Source of the DNA: Tieghemiomyces parasiticus | Lineage: Eukaryota > Kickxellomycota > Dimargaritomycetes > Dimargaritales > Dimargaritaceae | DNA: 50,002 nucleotides | Assembly: GCA_027575765.1 (NCBI GenBank) | Contig: JANBPT010000260.1 | Span: 1 to 50,002 of the forward strand | Reading direction: 5' to 3' | Part shown: positions 1 through 11,206 of the stretch, piece by piece | How positions within the stretch are numbered: position 1 is the first letter of the stretch | How the letters are laid out: the number at the start of each line of letters is the position of its first letter | Notes under the pieces: generated by a model | Database searches by the model: none | Told to the model about the DNA's origin: nothing | The model's input: the letters and a program-made list of their open reading frames with translations, nothing else | Made by a program: the position numbers and the translations under genes

Positions 1-2489
1 GGACGCGGGAGGCCGAGATTGAATCATTGGGCATACGGTTTAGGTTAGCCAACATGAAAGGTGTCGCAAGGACTGCTTCAACTCCAAAGTAAAGTGACAT
101 TAAGCATGTCCCTGTGGTGGGCGTAAACTTAGTTAAAGAAAACTAACGGCTAAGCTCAAGTTTAGACGGGGAGTTGATGATTTAAGCGATGACTGTCGTT
201 ATATTGAATGGCGGCCAGTAGCTCTCCTATTCTGGAAAAATGCCCGGCATCATTCGCAGTAACTATTTAGCCTAGATTAGAGGATCCAAGACGACAGGCC
301 GAGTCAGGACCAGGCGCCGGCAAGGAATGGAGAGACGACTAGGTGACTGTCGGATCGGGAATAAATCAAATAGAGAAGACAAGGTGTGGTAGGACAGAAT
401 GTACTAAACAAAAAGAAACAAGCTTAAACTTTGAAAAGGGAGTTGGGGATGGTTGTCGTATATATTCTGTCGTTTATTGTATGGCGACTGTTAGGTCATT
501 TTATACTTAAATGATGGCCAGTATCAATCAAGTAACTAGCCAGCCTGGACTAGGGGAATCCAGGACCACATACCGTGGCGGAACCGGGCGCCGGCATGAA
601 TAGAAGGGCGGCTAGGTAGCCGTCAGAGCAAGGGTCGAGAAAGGAGGAGGTCCTAGAAGGATAAGAGGCGGCGGCGCCAGTGAGGAAGGCATGTTCAAAG
701 ATCAGGAAGATTGAACGCCTATCGGAAGGGTATATGGAAAGTAGGTAAAGAAGGGGGGGATAATAGATGTAGGTAAAGCGTGAAGCCTGGATAAGGCAGA
801 CTACCAAATAGGTAGGCCATTATTGATTGGAATCAAGCTATGGTATGGGGTGCGCGGAGGCGGGGATGCAGCATCAATCAATCATTCAATGAGATTATCG
901 TTGTGAAGGCATTTCAATCGACCACACCATACTTGTCAGAGTTGTAAGGACTACCAGATAGTATGGTATGGTTTAAAGTAGACGTAGCATCTTTTGACCA
1001 TTTCCTGGTTAGTGTAAGGCTTCTGGGCACCAATTCTGGGAAAGACGTCCAATACAGAAAAATTCTCCCACTCTTAACTTAATTAAAGTTCTTACGACCT
1101 TTGCTTGCATAGTTTAAGTTATTCCATCTATAACTGCCTTGTCTGCACATCATAACCAATCCACCTCTTTCAATAGCTCCATGTTGTATCATCGTTGGCG
1201 CTAGACCATCAACTCCTCTCCTATTCGTCATTCCTTGCACTCGAATTGATTGGCTGACCTGAGTTCCCATACAAATAGAAATACCAGGCCCCGGAGTCAT
1301 ATAAATGAACGATTGAATCGTGCTTTATCGGTTCGATATCATATAATCCATTCTGCACCTCTAGCTCAGCCGCTAGTTAAATTATCGCCTGGTTTTCATC
1401 CGCCTCCCTTTATCGACCCATTTGCAGTCATCACACTCTCCTGCTAACCCTAGAAATAATCGCAATGGTTTACCATAATGTGATGCTGTGTGAGTGATAG
1501 CAGCCGTGCTTTATTCCTACAACGGCTAAGCTGATGGTCGTAGGTATATACTCTATCCGGATTTTCCATAATGTATCTCGACCAAGGATAACCACCGTCG
1601 TTTCCCAGGATCTAGCCGCTGGGGCTTTATACGCCCGGGATATAGGTAAGAATCGACATGCCGAGATGAGTGCATGAGGTGCAAAGGGATAGGAGGTGCC
1701 TCACTCTAATTCAAGGGGATGATCTGGTAGATATATGACGAGATCAGGGAAGGAAGCGTATCTGGTGGGTACCAATCGACGGAGTTCATGCAAGTGTAGT
1801 TGGATTAGCCTGGTAGGTCGCGTCTCGCCTTACACTCTAGCCCCAGTTGATCGAGATAAAATGGCATGCAAATCCCCCCCCTATCTCAACGCCCTGCCTT
1901 GTCAGCACCCATCAGCCGGTGAATCAAGCCGATTCGTATCACGTATGTACAAATCTTTCCCGTGCCCCCCGCTCTTCCTCCTCATTACCTTCTCCCTTAG
2001 CCAACAGCCACTTATCCGCCACAGTGTAGGACAGGTGGAACTTAAATTTGGATAGTCGAAATGATAGGCCACCAGTTAGACGTACATTAAATGGAGAGAA
2101 GGACGTAGAGATTTGTGAACTACTCCAACTATAGGTAGGCAGTCATTTTATTTAGAATGGAGCTCGGAAAATTAGGATTTACAAATACACGAGGGCCAAC
2201 GTCCATTTCTAATGTGTCGTCCACCACTTCCGAGAGATGACAACAGGAGGTGTCGAAGGGTAGAATGAATCAGAGACTGGGGGAACGGTTCCTACCCAAA
2301 AAGAGAAGAAGCAGAATAAGGAAACAAAGGCAATTGGAGGAGGGCAATGTAGAGCGTTAAGTGCGCCAGGCTCATAGGTAGAAGAAGTGTAGGTGGAAGG
2401 TTGAAGGAAATGCAAGCGTGGGTCAATCAGGGAGTGTAGGGAGGAACTAAACCGATCTAGGGGTAAGGAGGGATGAATACTGAACGCGT
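1..2489. other. Gene-poor region at left edge
   Basis: No gene is supported here. The open frames are short, mostly lack ATG starts, and match no family I recognise. The stretch is richer in A/T than the genes to its right and contains the diverged tandem repeat described separately. It probably holds decayed repeats plus the 3' flank of the membrane-protein gene that ends at 2,490. Confidence 0.5.
193..638. repeat. Two diverged tandem copies of a ~270-bp unit
   Basis: Two blocks align with an offset of about 273 bp: roughly 193-359 and 467-638. Shared landmarks in order are CTGTCGTT..ATTG.ATGGCG, AGTAACTA..AGCCT, GA.TAG.GGA.TCCA, GGCGCCGGCA and GGCTAGGT-like blocks. The copies differ by many substitutions and small indels, so this is an old duplication or two members of a repeat family. 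No coding potential is visible in either copy. Confidence 0.65.
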
Positions 2490-3521
2490 TTACCGGAGAC
2501 GCGGGAAGGGCACGCTTTCCTGCTCAGACACAAAAAGCGTTTGTGGACGGAAGGATCCGAAGGACAGGTCGTTAAGCCAAGACGGCGGTCGCTGGGGACG
2601 CCCGGGAATGGTCGGTTGGTCGTCGCGCGGCGGAATAAGGGAAGAAGCAGGCGAAATCGGACGGAGGGGGTTCGATGTAAAGTGACCAGCAGACCGCTGG
2701 GACTGGGTGGTGGTATTTTCCATGGCCGTCATCGAAAGAACGGATTGGAAACTGGGGTCGGTGAGCACCGGGCTCGCGGGCTGCGGTGGGATGTTAGGGG
2801 GTGGAGAGCCGACCGGTTGGACGGCGTACGTCGAGGGCTGGGTTCCGCTCAAACCACTGGACATGGTCGGCCAGGCGTGGGCGATACCGTTCGGAGTGTA
2901 CGACCGACGGGGGGTGTCGAGGGAGCTAGTGTTGCTCATAGGGTGGTGGCCTAATTCACGGTTTCCACTGGGACTGGCCACGGTGCTACCAGACGAGTTC
3001 CAGTCGTTCTTGTAAGCCACGGCATCGGAATGGCCCTTTGAGAGTGACTCGCAGACGTGCGTTAAAGCGTGGTGGTCGCGGTCGTTGTCTCGCATGACAC
3101 CCAAGCCGGCCCGGGGTTGGGTGGTTTTGGCAGCGGCAGGCAGAGTGGTATTACTTCCCAAGGCAACAACCTTCTCGAGGGCTTGCTTCATTTCGCTGCC
3201 GCTGAACCCCGTGCTAAAGGCCGTGGGCTCATATTGGAGGTTGCTGGCCTGGGCGGTGAACCGCCACCGCCGCTGGCGACGCATGCGCCGGCGCCAGGCA
3301 AAGGTCACAATTAGAGCCAGGGCACCGGCGAGAATGAGGATGACAAACACGATAGCCACAATGACACCGGAGCTCAGAGTCGCGGCGCCGCTGGTGCTCT
3401 GGCCATGACCAGACTCGTCGGCCATGGCGGAGGGTAGTGTGGATAGGAGGGCCAGACTTGCTGGCAACCACCTGGTGCGGTCCAAGCGTAGGCGAAGCGG
3501 AGATAGCGTGGTTGCGGACAT
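2490..3521 (-). CDS. Single-pass membrane protein with signal peptide and proline/serine-rich cytoplasmic tail
   Basis: I do not recognise a named family. The ATG at 3,521 gives 343 aa; the frame stays open further upstream, but that part is low-complexity and this ATG is followed directly by a signal-peptide-like N-terminus (hydrophobic stretch around residues 19-33, ending SAMA). After a very short Ser/Thr-rich ectodomain of about 17 residues comes one strong membrane segment (about 51-75). A cluster of Arg residues (RRRMRRQRR, about 77-85) follows and should face the cytosol. The remaining 260 residues are disordered, rich in Ser, Pro and Thr, with PPPNIPPQP-type proline runs that could bind SH3 or WW domains. 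The architecture recalls fungal cell-surface sensors and polarity proteins (Mid2/Axl2-like) but with almost no ectodomain. The function is inferred only from this layout. Confidence 0.6.
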   Translation of the reverse strand: MSATTLSPLRLRLDRTRWLPASLALLSTLPSAMADESGHGQSTSGAATLSSGVIVAIVFVILILAGALALIVTFAWRRRMRRQRRWRFTAQASNLQYEPTAFSTGFSGSEMKQALEKVVALGSNTTLPAAAKTTQPRAGLGVMRDNDRDHHALTHVCESLSKGHSDAVAYKNDWNSSGSTVASPSGNRELGHHPMSNTSSLDTPRRSYTPNGIAHAWPTMSSGLSGTQPSTYAVQPVGSPPPNIPPQPASPVLTDPSFQSVLSMTAMENTTTQSQRSAGHFTSNPLRPISPASSLIPPRDDQPTIPGRPQRPPSWLNDLSFGSFRPQTLFVSEQESVPFPRLR

Positions 3522-6176
3522 TATTTGAATTGGGGAGGCTGCGTGTGGTGCAGACAGGGATAAGCAGGGGAGGGTAGATATTTGAGTGCGGCAGCGTGAT
3601 ATTAAACGGACAACAGTAAAGAATCTAAGAAAGGCTAGGCCCGGGTGCAGTTGGCAGCAACCGTCAAAAAGAAACGGGGTCAGGAGGTTGAGTAGCAAAG
3701 CAAGAGGCAACAGGTGCGTAAGACAAGGTAGGCTGAGTAGATAAGGGTGGGGCTGCAATAGATGGCTTGGCGAGCGATGATGAGGGGCATTGAACATGAA
3801 AGAAGTGGTGGGGCTAATAGGGAGTGGCGCCGACTAGAACATACTGATGAGGAACGTTGTGGAGACGGGGTGGTGGGCCAGGGTCGCTGCATTTATACAC
3901 AGGGGCCATTGGCGGGTGCTGCTACGCGTAGTGAATCGACACCTCAACACAGCCCACCCACCAACATACACCGGCATTCACACATTGCTGGACCCGTGGC
4001 TACTCAGGGCCATACGGTCGCCTCCCTCCAAGAGCATCAGACCTGACGAGCACAGTGGGAAAGGGTAGGGGACGAATTGGAAGCGAGCGGATGGGCAGTG
4101 GTGATGGAGCTGAAAGGAGCGATCTGGCCGGGCTGAAAAAAAAACAATATGCATGCATGTAGAGGGGAGCGGCGATCGTGATAGTAAGGAGCATACAGTC
4201 AGACAGCCAGAAATGGATATCCAGTGCAGTGAGCATGGCTCTCCACTCGCCAACTGGGTTTCGGGAGGGGGAAAAAGGGGAGGGTGAGGGGGACACGGTT
4301 GGTGACGATCATTCAGACGGGACCAGCCAACAGCGCGCGCGGGTACCATTCGAGGAGTGACGGGTGAGAACGTCGGCGGAATGGAAGGGGAAGAGGGATC
4401 AGCCACGCACTGGGAGGTGTTCAATATACGCCAGGCAACCTTCTGATCCAACAACATGAGTGAGGCCAAGAGGCGCTGGGGTGACGTTTGCCGTAAATCC
4501 CGCAAGCCTGTGGGCCTTGAAACTCTAGCACTTGGCCGTACTCCTGCCTGACGGCCGCCGCTATCGAAGCGTGCTGACGACGCCGAGGACGCAACGGCGC
4601 TATCGCCCGGCAAATCGGGCAGTAAATCCATCGCCTTTGCTCACCAGCCCGGCCTTTCAGCCGCCGCCCTCTTATCTCTGCCACGGCCGACACGGTCCTG
4701 CTGGCGGTCGAAACCAGGCCTAGGGCCCATCTCAGCACAACGGACGGGCTTGGGCCAGCTGCTCATTCTGGGCTCGACTGGTCGGGGGTACGCCCGATGT
4801 GCTGCCCCTGGTCGCCAGGCTTGCCTACGGACCCTGGTTGGCTCGTTGGTGCGTTTCCTTGGCCATGGCTTCCCAACCCGTCCTTCTGGTACTACGCCAC
4901 TTATGACGGGGAACAAGGTTGACGGGTGGCGGCGGGGGGGGGGAACCTTACCCGCTTCCCATGCGAGCCAGGGAGGTGAGGGCAGCTGGCCAAGGTCGAC
5001 TGCAACGGCCCAGGGGCGTAGTTAAAACCGTTGGTGGGGGGGGGCAGAGTATGGTGGGAAGCGTGGTTGGCCTAGAGCAAGTTGGCATTCATATGTTGAG
5101 TAGCGGAGTGTGGGCCGAATCGCAATAACAATGTTGATCGGTGAGCAAATGTACGGCTCCGAGCCCTTCTGCATACTATGGACTTCGAGTGCAGCTCCCA
5201 ATGCGACACTGGCATTCGATCAGAACGACTATCGAGCAGGAGGTGGCAACGGCCTGTACACTGACCAAGGCTGTCAAGTACTCCCTCGGGACATCACTGC
5301 CAGCCTGGCAGTCCCCCCAAGTGGTCATATGCCATGTCATTCTTATCCCTCCTTCGTCCCCGGTCGACCACCAGGCAACGACACCCGATAGGCTCAGGGG
5401 CGGTCCGTCACCCGATGTTGCCGGTGCTCCACCGTCTGCCGCCTCGTCAGCAGTGGTACTGGCCTGGAGCTGTACTATTAAGGGGGAGAAAGTCTGGTGA
5501 TTGTCAACGTACTATTATCCGATCGACTTACATCCGTGTCGCGTCAGACGGGTTGGCCTGAATGATTTTGAATGCGGGGTCCGTGTGAAGCACAGGGTAA
5601 TAGTGAAGCATGGACCCCGAGCAGTTCCGGAAGATTGGAGACGGCTGCAAAAAGAGGAGGGAGGGGAGGTGTCAGGATCCATGGGTAATCCGACCGACAA
5701 GCCCAGATCCTTACAGATGAACCAATCGCCCCCTGTCCGATCGAACGTATCTGCCGGATAACGCAGGCCGTACACATTTCTCGGAACTATTATCCCATCA
5801 TGAGCGTGGCGACCGTCCCAGGCCAGCCTCCAGGGCCTGTGGCTTGCCCACATGCAAGCCAGGTACTCGGTTTGTGAAAATCCACCGACCGTACCGGTAC
5901 CAGAATAATGCGGGAGCTTACTCACATCCTTAGCTGTGCCCTGAACTTTTCGAGATACCCGGACATGCAGGCCGTGGGTGTCCGTCGCAATGGTGGGACG
6001 AACCAATGGGCGGGGAGAATAGGGAATTGTCGTACGGCCCTCCCTCTGCTCGCATGACGACCACCCGCACCCCTCGCCTACACCATGAAACTCGGGGGGC
6101 AACCCTCCGGTTCCCTCCCCACCTATTTTACATCTCGTCCATTACGCCCTTCCCTCTCCTTCACTAATGTTCCGCC
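3522..6176. other. Long non-annotated stretch between two genes
   Basis: About 2.6 kb with no gene I can support. Open frames occur on both strands (for example 3,978-4,631 minus and 5,515-6,102 minus) but none shows a recognisable domain or a convincing ATG plus intron chain. Several G-runs of eight or more occur (around 4,935 and 5,035). The right end, about 6,100-6,176, is pyrimidine-rich and fits the promoter/leader of the gene starting at 6,177. The minus frame at 5,515-6,102 is discussed as a weak candidate in the findings. Confidence 0.45.
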
Positions 6177-6949
6177 ATGTCTTCTACATCCCAGTCCCGA
6201 AATGCCAGCCCAGCTGCGGACATGGCGATTGACAGCCCAGCGCCGCCAGCGGGTCCCGTCGGCTCATCCAGCCCAGCGCCTACTGACCAGCCAGACAGGG
6301 TCGACGAGAGCGGACTTTCTGCCGCTTCCCACCTCATCACCCCAGGCCAGCCGCCCCTTATCGCCCCTTCGACCACAGCCACCTACGCTCAGGCCTCTCA
6401 GCCCGTATGGCAGCAACTCCGGTTCCGCGACGGTGGCGGCAGTGGCCACCTGGCTTCATACGACCGGCCGTCAGCGGTGGCCGCAGGACCGGAATTTATA
6501 CATAGTTTACCCACAGATATCGACTTCGATCAGCTGGAGGCCCTCGAGGCGGACTACCGTGCTATGATGAATGAGTCATCGCGAATTATGTTGTCATTGA
6601 GCCAGAATAAGGTAAGCGGATGTCCAGCGGTCTGTTCAGTATGGGCGGGGAGGGGAGGGTGAAGCATCGGGTTGGGCTCTAGCAACTAATAGCAACAGTC
6701 CATTGTCTATCTCAATCACGCCGTCCATAGAGTCCCTACGAGATCCAAATCGACCTACTCAAGTAAGTAGACTGAAAACCAGAGGTGCGTCTTGTAACGA
6801 GGGTGCCACTAAGGCCCAGAACGCGGCTCTAACTGAAATCATTTTATTACCGCCTTCTTCACTGTCCCATTAGATCCTTAGCTAACTACAGCGATGACAA
6901 TACTATAGGGCCTCGGTCTAACCCCACCTCGCCCATCCGGCGGTCCTAG
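6177..6949 (+). CDS. Small three-exon protein of unknown function (180 aa)
   Basis: Not recognised. Proposed exons are 6,177-6,611, 6,731-6,762 and 6,874-6,949. Exon 1 starts at an ATG after a CT-rich leader and ends at AAG|GTAAGC. A 32-nt exon between an ATAG acceptor and a GTAAGT donor restores a frame that runs on to a stop at 6,947-6,949. The first 100 residues are Ser/Pro/Ala-rich and look disordered. The conserved-looking part is the helical C-terminal third, starting with DIDFDQLEALEADYRAMM and continuing through SPYEIQIDLLKSLANYSDDN. Such a short acidic helical tail after a disordered head is typical of small subunits of multiprotein complexes (Mediator, kinetochore or BLOC-like), but I cannot assign one. 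Using the alternative acceptor at 6,698 for exon 2 gives a quick stop, which favours the model given. Confidence 0.55.
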
Positions 6950-7150
6950 GTAGTTGATGCCTATTGGCTGCTCTGTACCATAACCGCCCTCTCCTTTGGC
7001 TAATTAAACACAAACATGGCAGGGCCTTTACAAGGGGGATCCCTAACCCAGTTGAAAATGATACAGTTTTATTTGTATAATTAAGAGGCGGAAAAAGTGG
7101 CCAGCTAGAAATACAGGGTAAGGGTCAAAGCAGCGGGAGCCGTAAATAAG

Positions 7151-7936
7151 TTAGGCGGTTTCCAAGGTTACCGACCGAGCTGACTTGGATGGATCGGTGG
7201 AAGGTTCAGCCTCGGTCGACAAACGACGGCGTTTTGTTGTCTTCAATGCCGCGTCGCACTCGCCCGTCGCGGCGGCCTTGCGCGCCTTCTTGGCCTTCTT
7301 GCGATCCGCCGCCTGGCGGTCTCGCCGAGCCTTCAGCTGCTTGGCAGCCCGCGCCAGCTCCTCCTCAGTCTCCGGGTACACCACCACGCGATCCGCCTCC
7401 GGGGCCTCCTGGCGGTGCCCACACACGACGCAGGTCGCATCATCACCGCCAGCCTTCCCAGGGCCCCGTACCTCGGTGCGCGCACACGTGGCATACAGGC
7501 ACCCGCAGGCCCAATTAAACTCAAATGACGTTGACCCATTCATCTCTTTAAGCGTCACCGGACAAATGACTGGTGTGACCATCCGACTCACATCAGCCGA
7601 TCCGGTCACCGTATCCGTCACCCGTTTAGCTTCGGGGTGATAGTTGGGACTGAACGTCGCCTGCAAGTCCACCACATCGCGTAGTTTGCTAAGGTGTGGG
7701 CAAATGAAGACCGCCTCGCCAAACTTGCTCGGCTTGAGGAGGTACTCGACCACCGATTCCTTGTTGTAGATATTGCCCAGTCCGCAGCCCACGAGTGGTG
7801 CTTTGAGAGGCTGCTTGGTGAGCGCGCAGGTGGCGAATCGAACTTTGCGCAGCGCCTTCTCATCGAGTTTGGTTGATTTTCCTACCAGACGGACGACTTC
7901 GGACCGTCTAGCAATGGTGCCGCCGTCGTTACCCAT
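7151..7936 (-). CDS. RTF2: Replication termination factor 2 (Rtf2) family protein
   Basis: A 261-aa Rtf2-family protein, single exon, starting at the ATG at 7,936. The N-terminus MGNDGGTIARRSEVV is the family hallmark. Two zinc-binding-like half-domains are visible. The first is around residues 37-65 (C37, C51, then GNIYNKESVVEYLL). The second is around 121-173 (CPVTLKEM with C125, then C144, C146, and CVVC at C169/C172). These form the C2HC2/U-box-like RING fold described for the family. The tail, about 185-261, is basic and rich in Lys/Arg/Ala, as in other members. In fission yeast Rtf2 stabilises replication forks paused at RTS1 and affects splicing. Human RTF2 acts at stalled forks and is removed by proteasome shuttles. 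Nuclear action is inferred from the family and the basic tail. Confidence 0.93.
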   Translation of the reverse strand: MGNDGGTIARRSEVVRLVGKSTKLDEKALRKVRFATCALTKQPLKAPLVGCGLGNIYNKESVVEYLLKPSKFGEAVFICPHLSKLRDVVDLQATFSPNYHPEAKRVTDTVTGSADVSRMVTPVICPVTLKEMNGSTSFEFNWACGCLYATCARTEVRGPGKAGGDDATCVVCGHRQEAPEADRVVVYPETEEELARAAKQLKARRDRQAADRKKAKKARKAAATGECDAALKTTKRRRLSTEAEPSTDPSKSARSVTLETA

Positions 7937-8013
7937 AGCGAATATACGGTTGAAATCGGGATGTATGTAAATTCGAGGGTGCAATGGGAATAGTTGGTAA
8001 GGTGAGCAAGCAA

Positions 8014-8050
8014 GGGAAAAAAAAAGAGAGAGAGAGGGAGAAAAAAATGA
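8014..8050 (-). promoter_or_regulatory. Pyrimidine tract upstream of RTF2
   Basis: On the minus strand this is an almost pure C/T run of about 35 nt, lying about 80-115 nt upstream of the RTF2 start codon. CT-rich blocks just upstream of start codons are a common fungal promoter feature, and several other genes in this window have one. The promoter role is inferred. Confidence 0.35.
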
Positions 8051-8173
8051 GGGTTTAATGGAATGAAGTAAGACCATTTGAGCCATAACACCTTACTATT
8101 AATCTTACTGACCAGCCCTCCAGTTTCTGACTGCCACATGGTCCAAAGCAAGAAAAGAATGGGAAGTAAAACC

Positions 8174-8181
8174 AAAAAAAA
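8174..8181 (-). terminator. RNA polymerase III terminator of the 5S gene
   Basis: Eight consecutive T residues on the minus strand immediately follow the 3' end of the 5S rRNA, which is the standard Pol III stop signal. Confidence 0.8.
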
Positions 8182-8295
8182 TTACGGCACCGACTATTCC
8201 CAAGTGGTCACCCACCTTAGTACTAAATCGGCTGAAAGATGCTTAACTTCGCAGATCTAACGGGATGCGGTGCTTGCATCTTCATATGGCCGTAA
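8182..8295 (-). rRNA. 5S ribosomal RNA
   Basis: Read on the minus strand, the sequence has 5S rRNA landmarks in order. It opens with the arm TTACGGCCATATGAAG and CACCGCATCCCGTTAGATC. The internal control region GAAGTTAAGCATC follows. The 3' part contains GGTGGGTGACCACTTGGGAA and ends in GGTGCCGTAA. The ends pair (TTACGGC with GCCGTAA) to close helix I, and a T8 Pol III terminator follows directly. Length is about 112-114 nt, slightly below the usual 118-121. The gene stands alone rather than inside an rDNA unit, so 5S genes in this genome are at least partly dispersed, as in many filamentous fungi. The internal promoter elements lie within the transcript. Confidence 0.93.
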
Positions 8296-10125
8296 CTGAG
8301 AAACTGTCTTGGATAAAAAAATATAGACTGTGATATTCAACGAATACGCCTCTCTGATTGGTTCAATAATGAGTCACCCTGATTGACCCTGCGATCGTTG
8401 CAGCTTCTGGGACAGTGGGACTATATGATTGCTGTATTAAACGGATATCTCTTCCTCCTTTTTGAAATGTTTTAGTGGGATTGATAAACATTAGCTGTAT
8501 CTAAAATTTCTCACTGGGTTAAACTAGAGATGAGCCCTCTTTAGCCTCATTATGATACCTATGTATAAGATTAGACTTACAGGCCAAGAGTTAGGTAAGA
8601 ATTGTGATGATGAAAGGTAGGAAGTGGCATTTGAATGGAACCTAGCATTCAAGACTGGCAATCAGTTTTATACGTTGATGACAAATCAACGAAGAGGTCG
8701 CAAGAAATCGAGGAGCTACCCTGGGGTTTTAATGGACCGTAAGCAGTTGCCTAGTTTAGCAACGCAGCTGCCAATAGGTGTAATTTGGTGGCTTATAATG
8801 ATGGCAATATGATGCGAAGGAGAGGACAACGGCCTCCTACATGAATATATAAAAGAAATGGTGTGGCTGTCAAAACCAGCACCCACTAAATCAGACCTAG
8901 TTAGTTGCATCACTGGATGAACCTGTAACGCTGACTTATATAATCCACTAGCAGGCCAAAAGGAGGTTTCGATCTGTAGCGGTTAGCAACAGCCTCACCT
9001 GAAGTTGGAAGGTCGTTATCGTCTTGGCTATAAAGCTGCAGCTCTTTGAAATGGAAGCCCGGTCGAAATAGTTCCAGTTGGAATATCGTGTGTGTATGTG
9101 CGACGAAAAACTACTACTATTGACCAGGAGGGCTTCTCGATGGACCTCTCGGTCCCAGTAGGCCACGGACAGCCTGCGTTAGTTACACCCATAATCTAGC
9201 TCAACGGGGTCACCCAGATTGGTCCCACATTTTTCTTCCCATGTTGTCTTTTGTTATATAGTTAGCCAGGTGGCCAGTCTATTCCCCCACTGTTGTGGGA
9301 TAGGTCGGACGGATCCTGTGTCTTGAAGGGGGGGGCTGCTCTTGGCCGTCTTCCTTGGTTGCTCTGCCCTCTTCTAAGTATACATGGGGATCCGTTCCGT
9401 GCACCGTTAGGTCTATACCGACGGCTGTTGCGTAGGCGTGTGAACTCCACATCCAAGAGTAATGAATCCCCCCCCAAAGCAGGGGCCCGTCAGCTTATAA
9501 TGGCTTACTTGCCCAAGTGTTTACGCAAGTTAGGTTTGGTGCTACGGGACAAGCTGTGACCGTGAGGGAAGGCCGCGCGGGTTGGTAAAATAAGCGATCC
9601 CTTCCCACACAGTTGATCAGAGGCGGCTAATTGCCTAAAATTGAGACAAGTGGGTGGCAAGAATTGCTTTCTACTAGTACATGGATTTAACACAGTCTGG
9701 GACCGGATGGCTGGGCGTTTCTGTAGGAAGAGTTTGAGGGCTCCGACTGTAGTCTCCTGTGGGGGGCAGTGGCCCCTAGGGTCACAGGGGGGGGATAAGT
9801 GCATGATTTCCCCGAGCCGAATTTCCCCCCGGGGCCTCAAGCGCGCCCAAGCCCTGCGGACATGGCAAATGCTGGCCCTGAAGACCTTTGGCCATTACAA
9901 TTCACACAATTGTCTTTTGCACATTCTTCGTGGTTTACCCCTCGGTCCTTTCTACAATCTATTTTACCCCTGTACATCCCATTTAGCCCACCCTCACCTC
10001 CGCATATTGAGCCTGCCTCTCCACCACCCTTCCGATCGCCCTCGTTCTTTCCCCCCAATCCCTGGCCGGGTCTCTCACACACACACCCCCAAACGACATC
10101 CTCCCCTGTTCTACCCCGCGTAGCC
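8296..10125. other. Intergenic stretch between 5S rRNA and the CDK gene
   Basis: No gene is supported. The left part, to about 9,250, is A/T-rich with only short frames. The right part has frames in both directions without recognisable domains, and several poly-G and poly-C runs (about 9,330, 9,470 and 9,790). About 10,000-10,110 is strongly C/T-rich and probably forms the leader/promoter of the kinase gene. Confidence 0.5.
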
Positions 10126-11206
10126 ATGGAGAAGTACCAAAAGATCGAGAAGCTCGGGGAAGGCACCTACGGCGTGGTCTACAAGGCCCAGAACCGCGAG
10201 ACGGGCGAGGTCGTGGCCCTGAAGCGCATCCGTTTGGACAATGAAGAGGAGGGTGTCCCTTGCACGGCCATCCGTGAGATTTCATTACTCAAGGAACTCA
10301 AACATCCCAACATCGTCAAGCTGCATGACGTCCTACACACCGAGAAGAAACTGACGCTGGTGTTTGAGCACCTTGACTCGGACCTCAAAAAGTTTATCGA
10401 TAATAACAACGGCGACCTGGACGTAGCCATCGTTAAGGTAAGGCGGTAAGCATATAGGGCCTGAGCGACCGCCAGGTGTGGGCGCCCTAAAAGGCGTACG
10501 GACGCTTAGACACCCATATAGGTCCTTTCCCGCCACGACCGCGGGGATCGTGACTAATTTCAATTTTCATCTTATCCGTTTGCACCACCATACACACACA
10601 CGGGTACTCCTACACCTACCATCTCTCTAGCGCTTTATGTACCAACTCTTGCAGGGCATCGCCTACTGCCACAACCACCGGGTGCTGCACCGCGACCTGA
10701 AACCACAAAATCTCCTCATCAACAAGAAGGGTGACCTCAAATTGGCAGATTTCGGGCTGGCTCGGGCCTTTGGCATTCCGGTGCGTAACTACTCGTATGA
10801 GGTGGTTACGCTATGGTACCGCGCCCCGGACGTGCTGATGGAGTCCACCCAGTACTCCACTACCATCGATCTGTGGTCCGCCGGCTGTATCTTTGCCGAA
10901 ATGGCCTCGGGCCGTCCGCTGTTCACGGGCAACAACCAAGCAGACCAGCTGATTAAGATCTTCAAGGTCCTAGGGACCCCTACCGAAGAACGGTGGCCTG
11001 GGATCACTAACCTTAAAGGTTATCGCCCCGATTTCCCCATGTATCCGCCGTCCAACCTGGCCCAGTATGTGCCCAAACTCGACCCCCAGGGGGTAGACCT
11101 GCTCCGTCAGCTGCTGCAGTACGTGCCCGAGGAACGGGTGACGGCTGAGCAGGCCCTACACCACCCGTACTTTAGCGACCTGTTGGTCTCCCGGACCGGC
11201 TTTTAG
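10126..11206 (+). CDS. PHO85: CDK5/PHO85-type cyclin-dependent kinase
   Basis: Two exons, 10,126-10,437 and 10,631-11,206, give 295 aa, matching the 290-305 aa usual for the family. The glycine loop GEGTYG is at 11-16 with Tyr15; Lys33 and Glu51 form the ion pair. HRDLKPQN begins at His124 (catalytic Asp126), and DFG is at 144-146. The cyclin-binding helix reads PCTAIRE (45-51). The activation loop [20 protein letters not shown] carries Ser159, where CDK5 and Pho85 have Ser and CDK1 has Thr, and RAPDVL has the Asp typical of that branch. Pho85/CDK5 kinases phosphorylate Ser/Thr-Pro sites with several cyclins and link nutrient state, cell cycle and polarity. The spliced frame is continuous ([11 protein letters not shown]). 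Assignment to the CDK5/PHO85 branch is strong. Which yeast-like cyclin partners it uses is unknown. Confidence 0.94.

Noticed and set aside
3978..4631. 217-codon minus-strand frame upstream of the membrane-protein gene
   Set aside because: Ser/Pro/Arg-biased translation without domains; competing frames overlap it on both strands.
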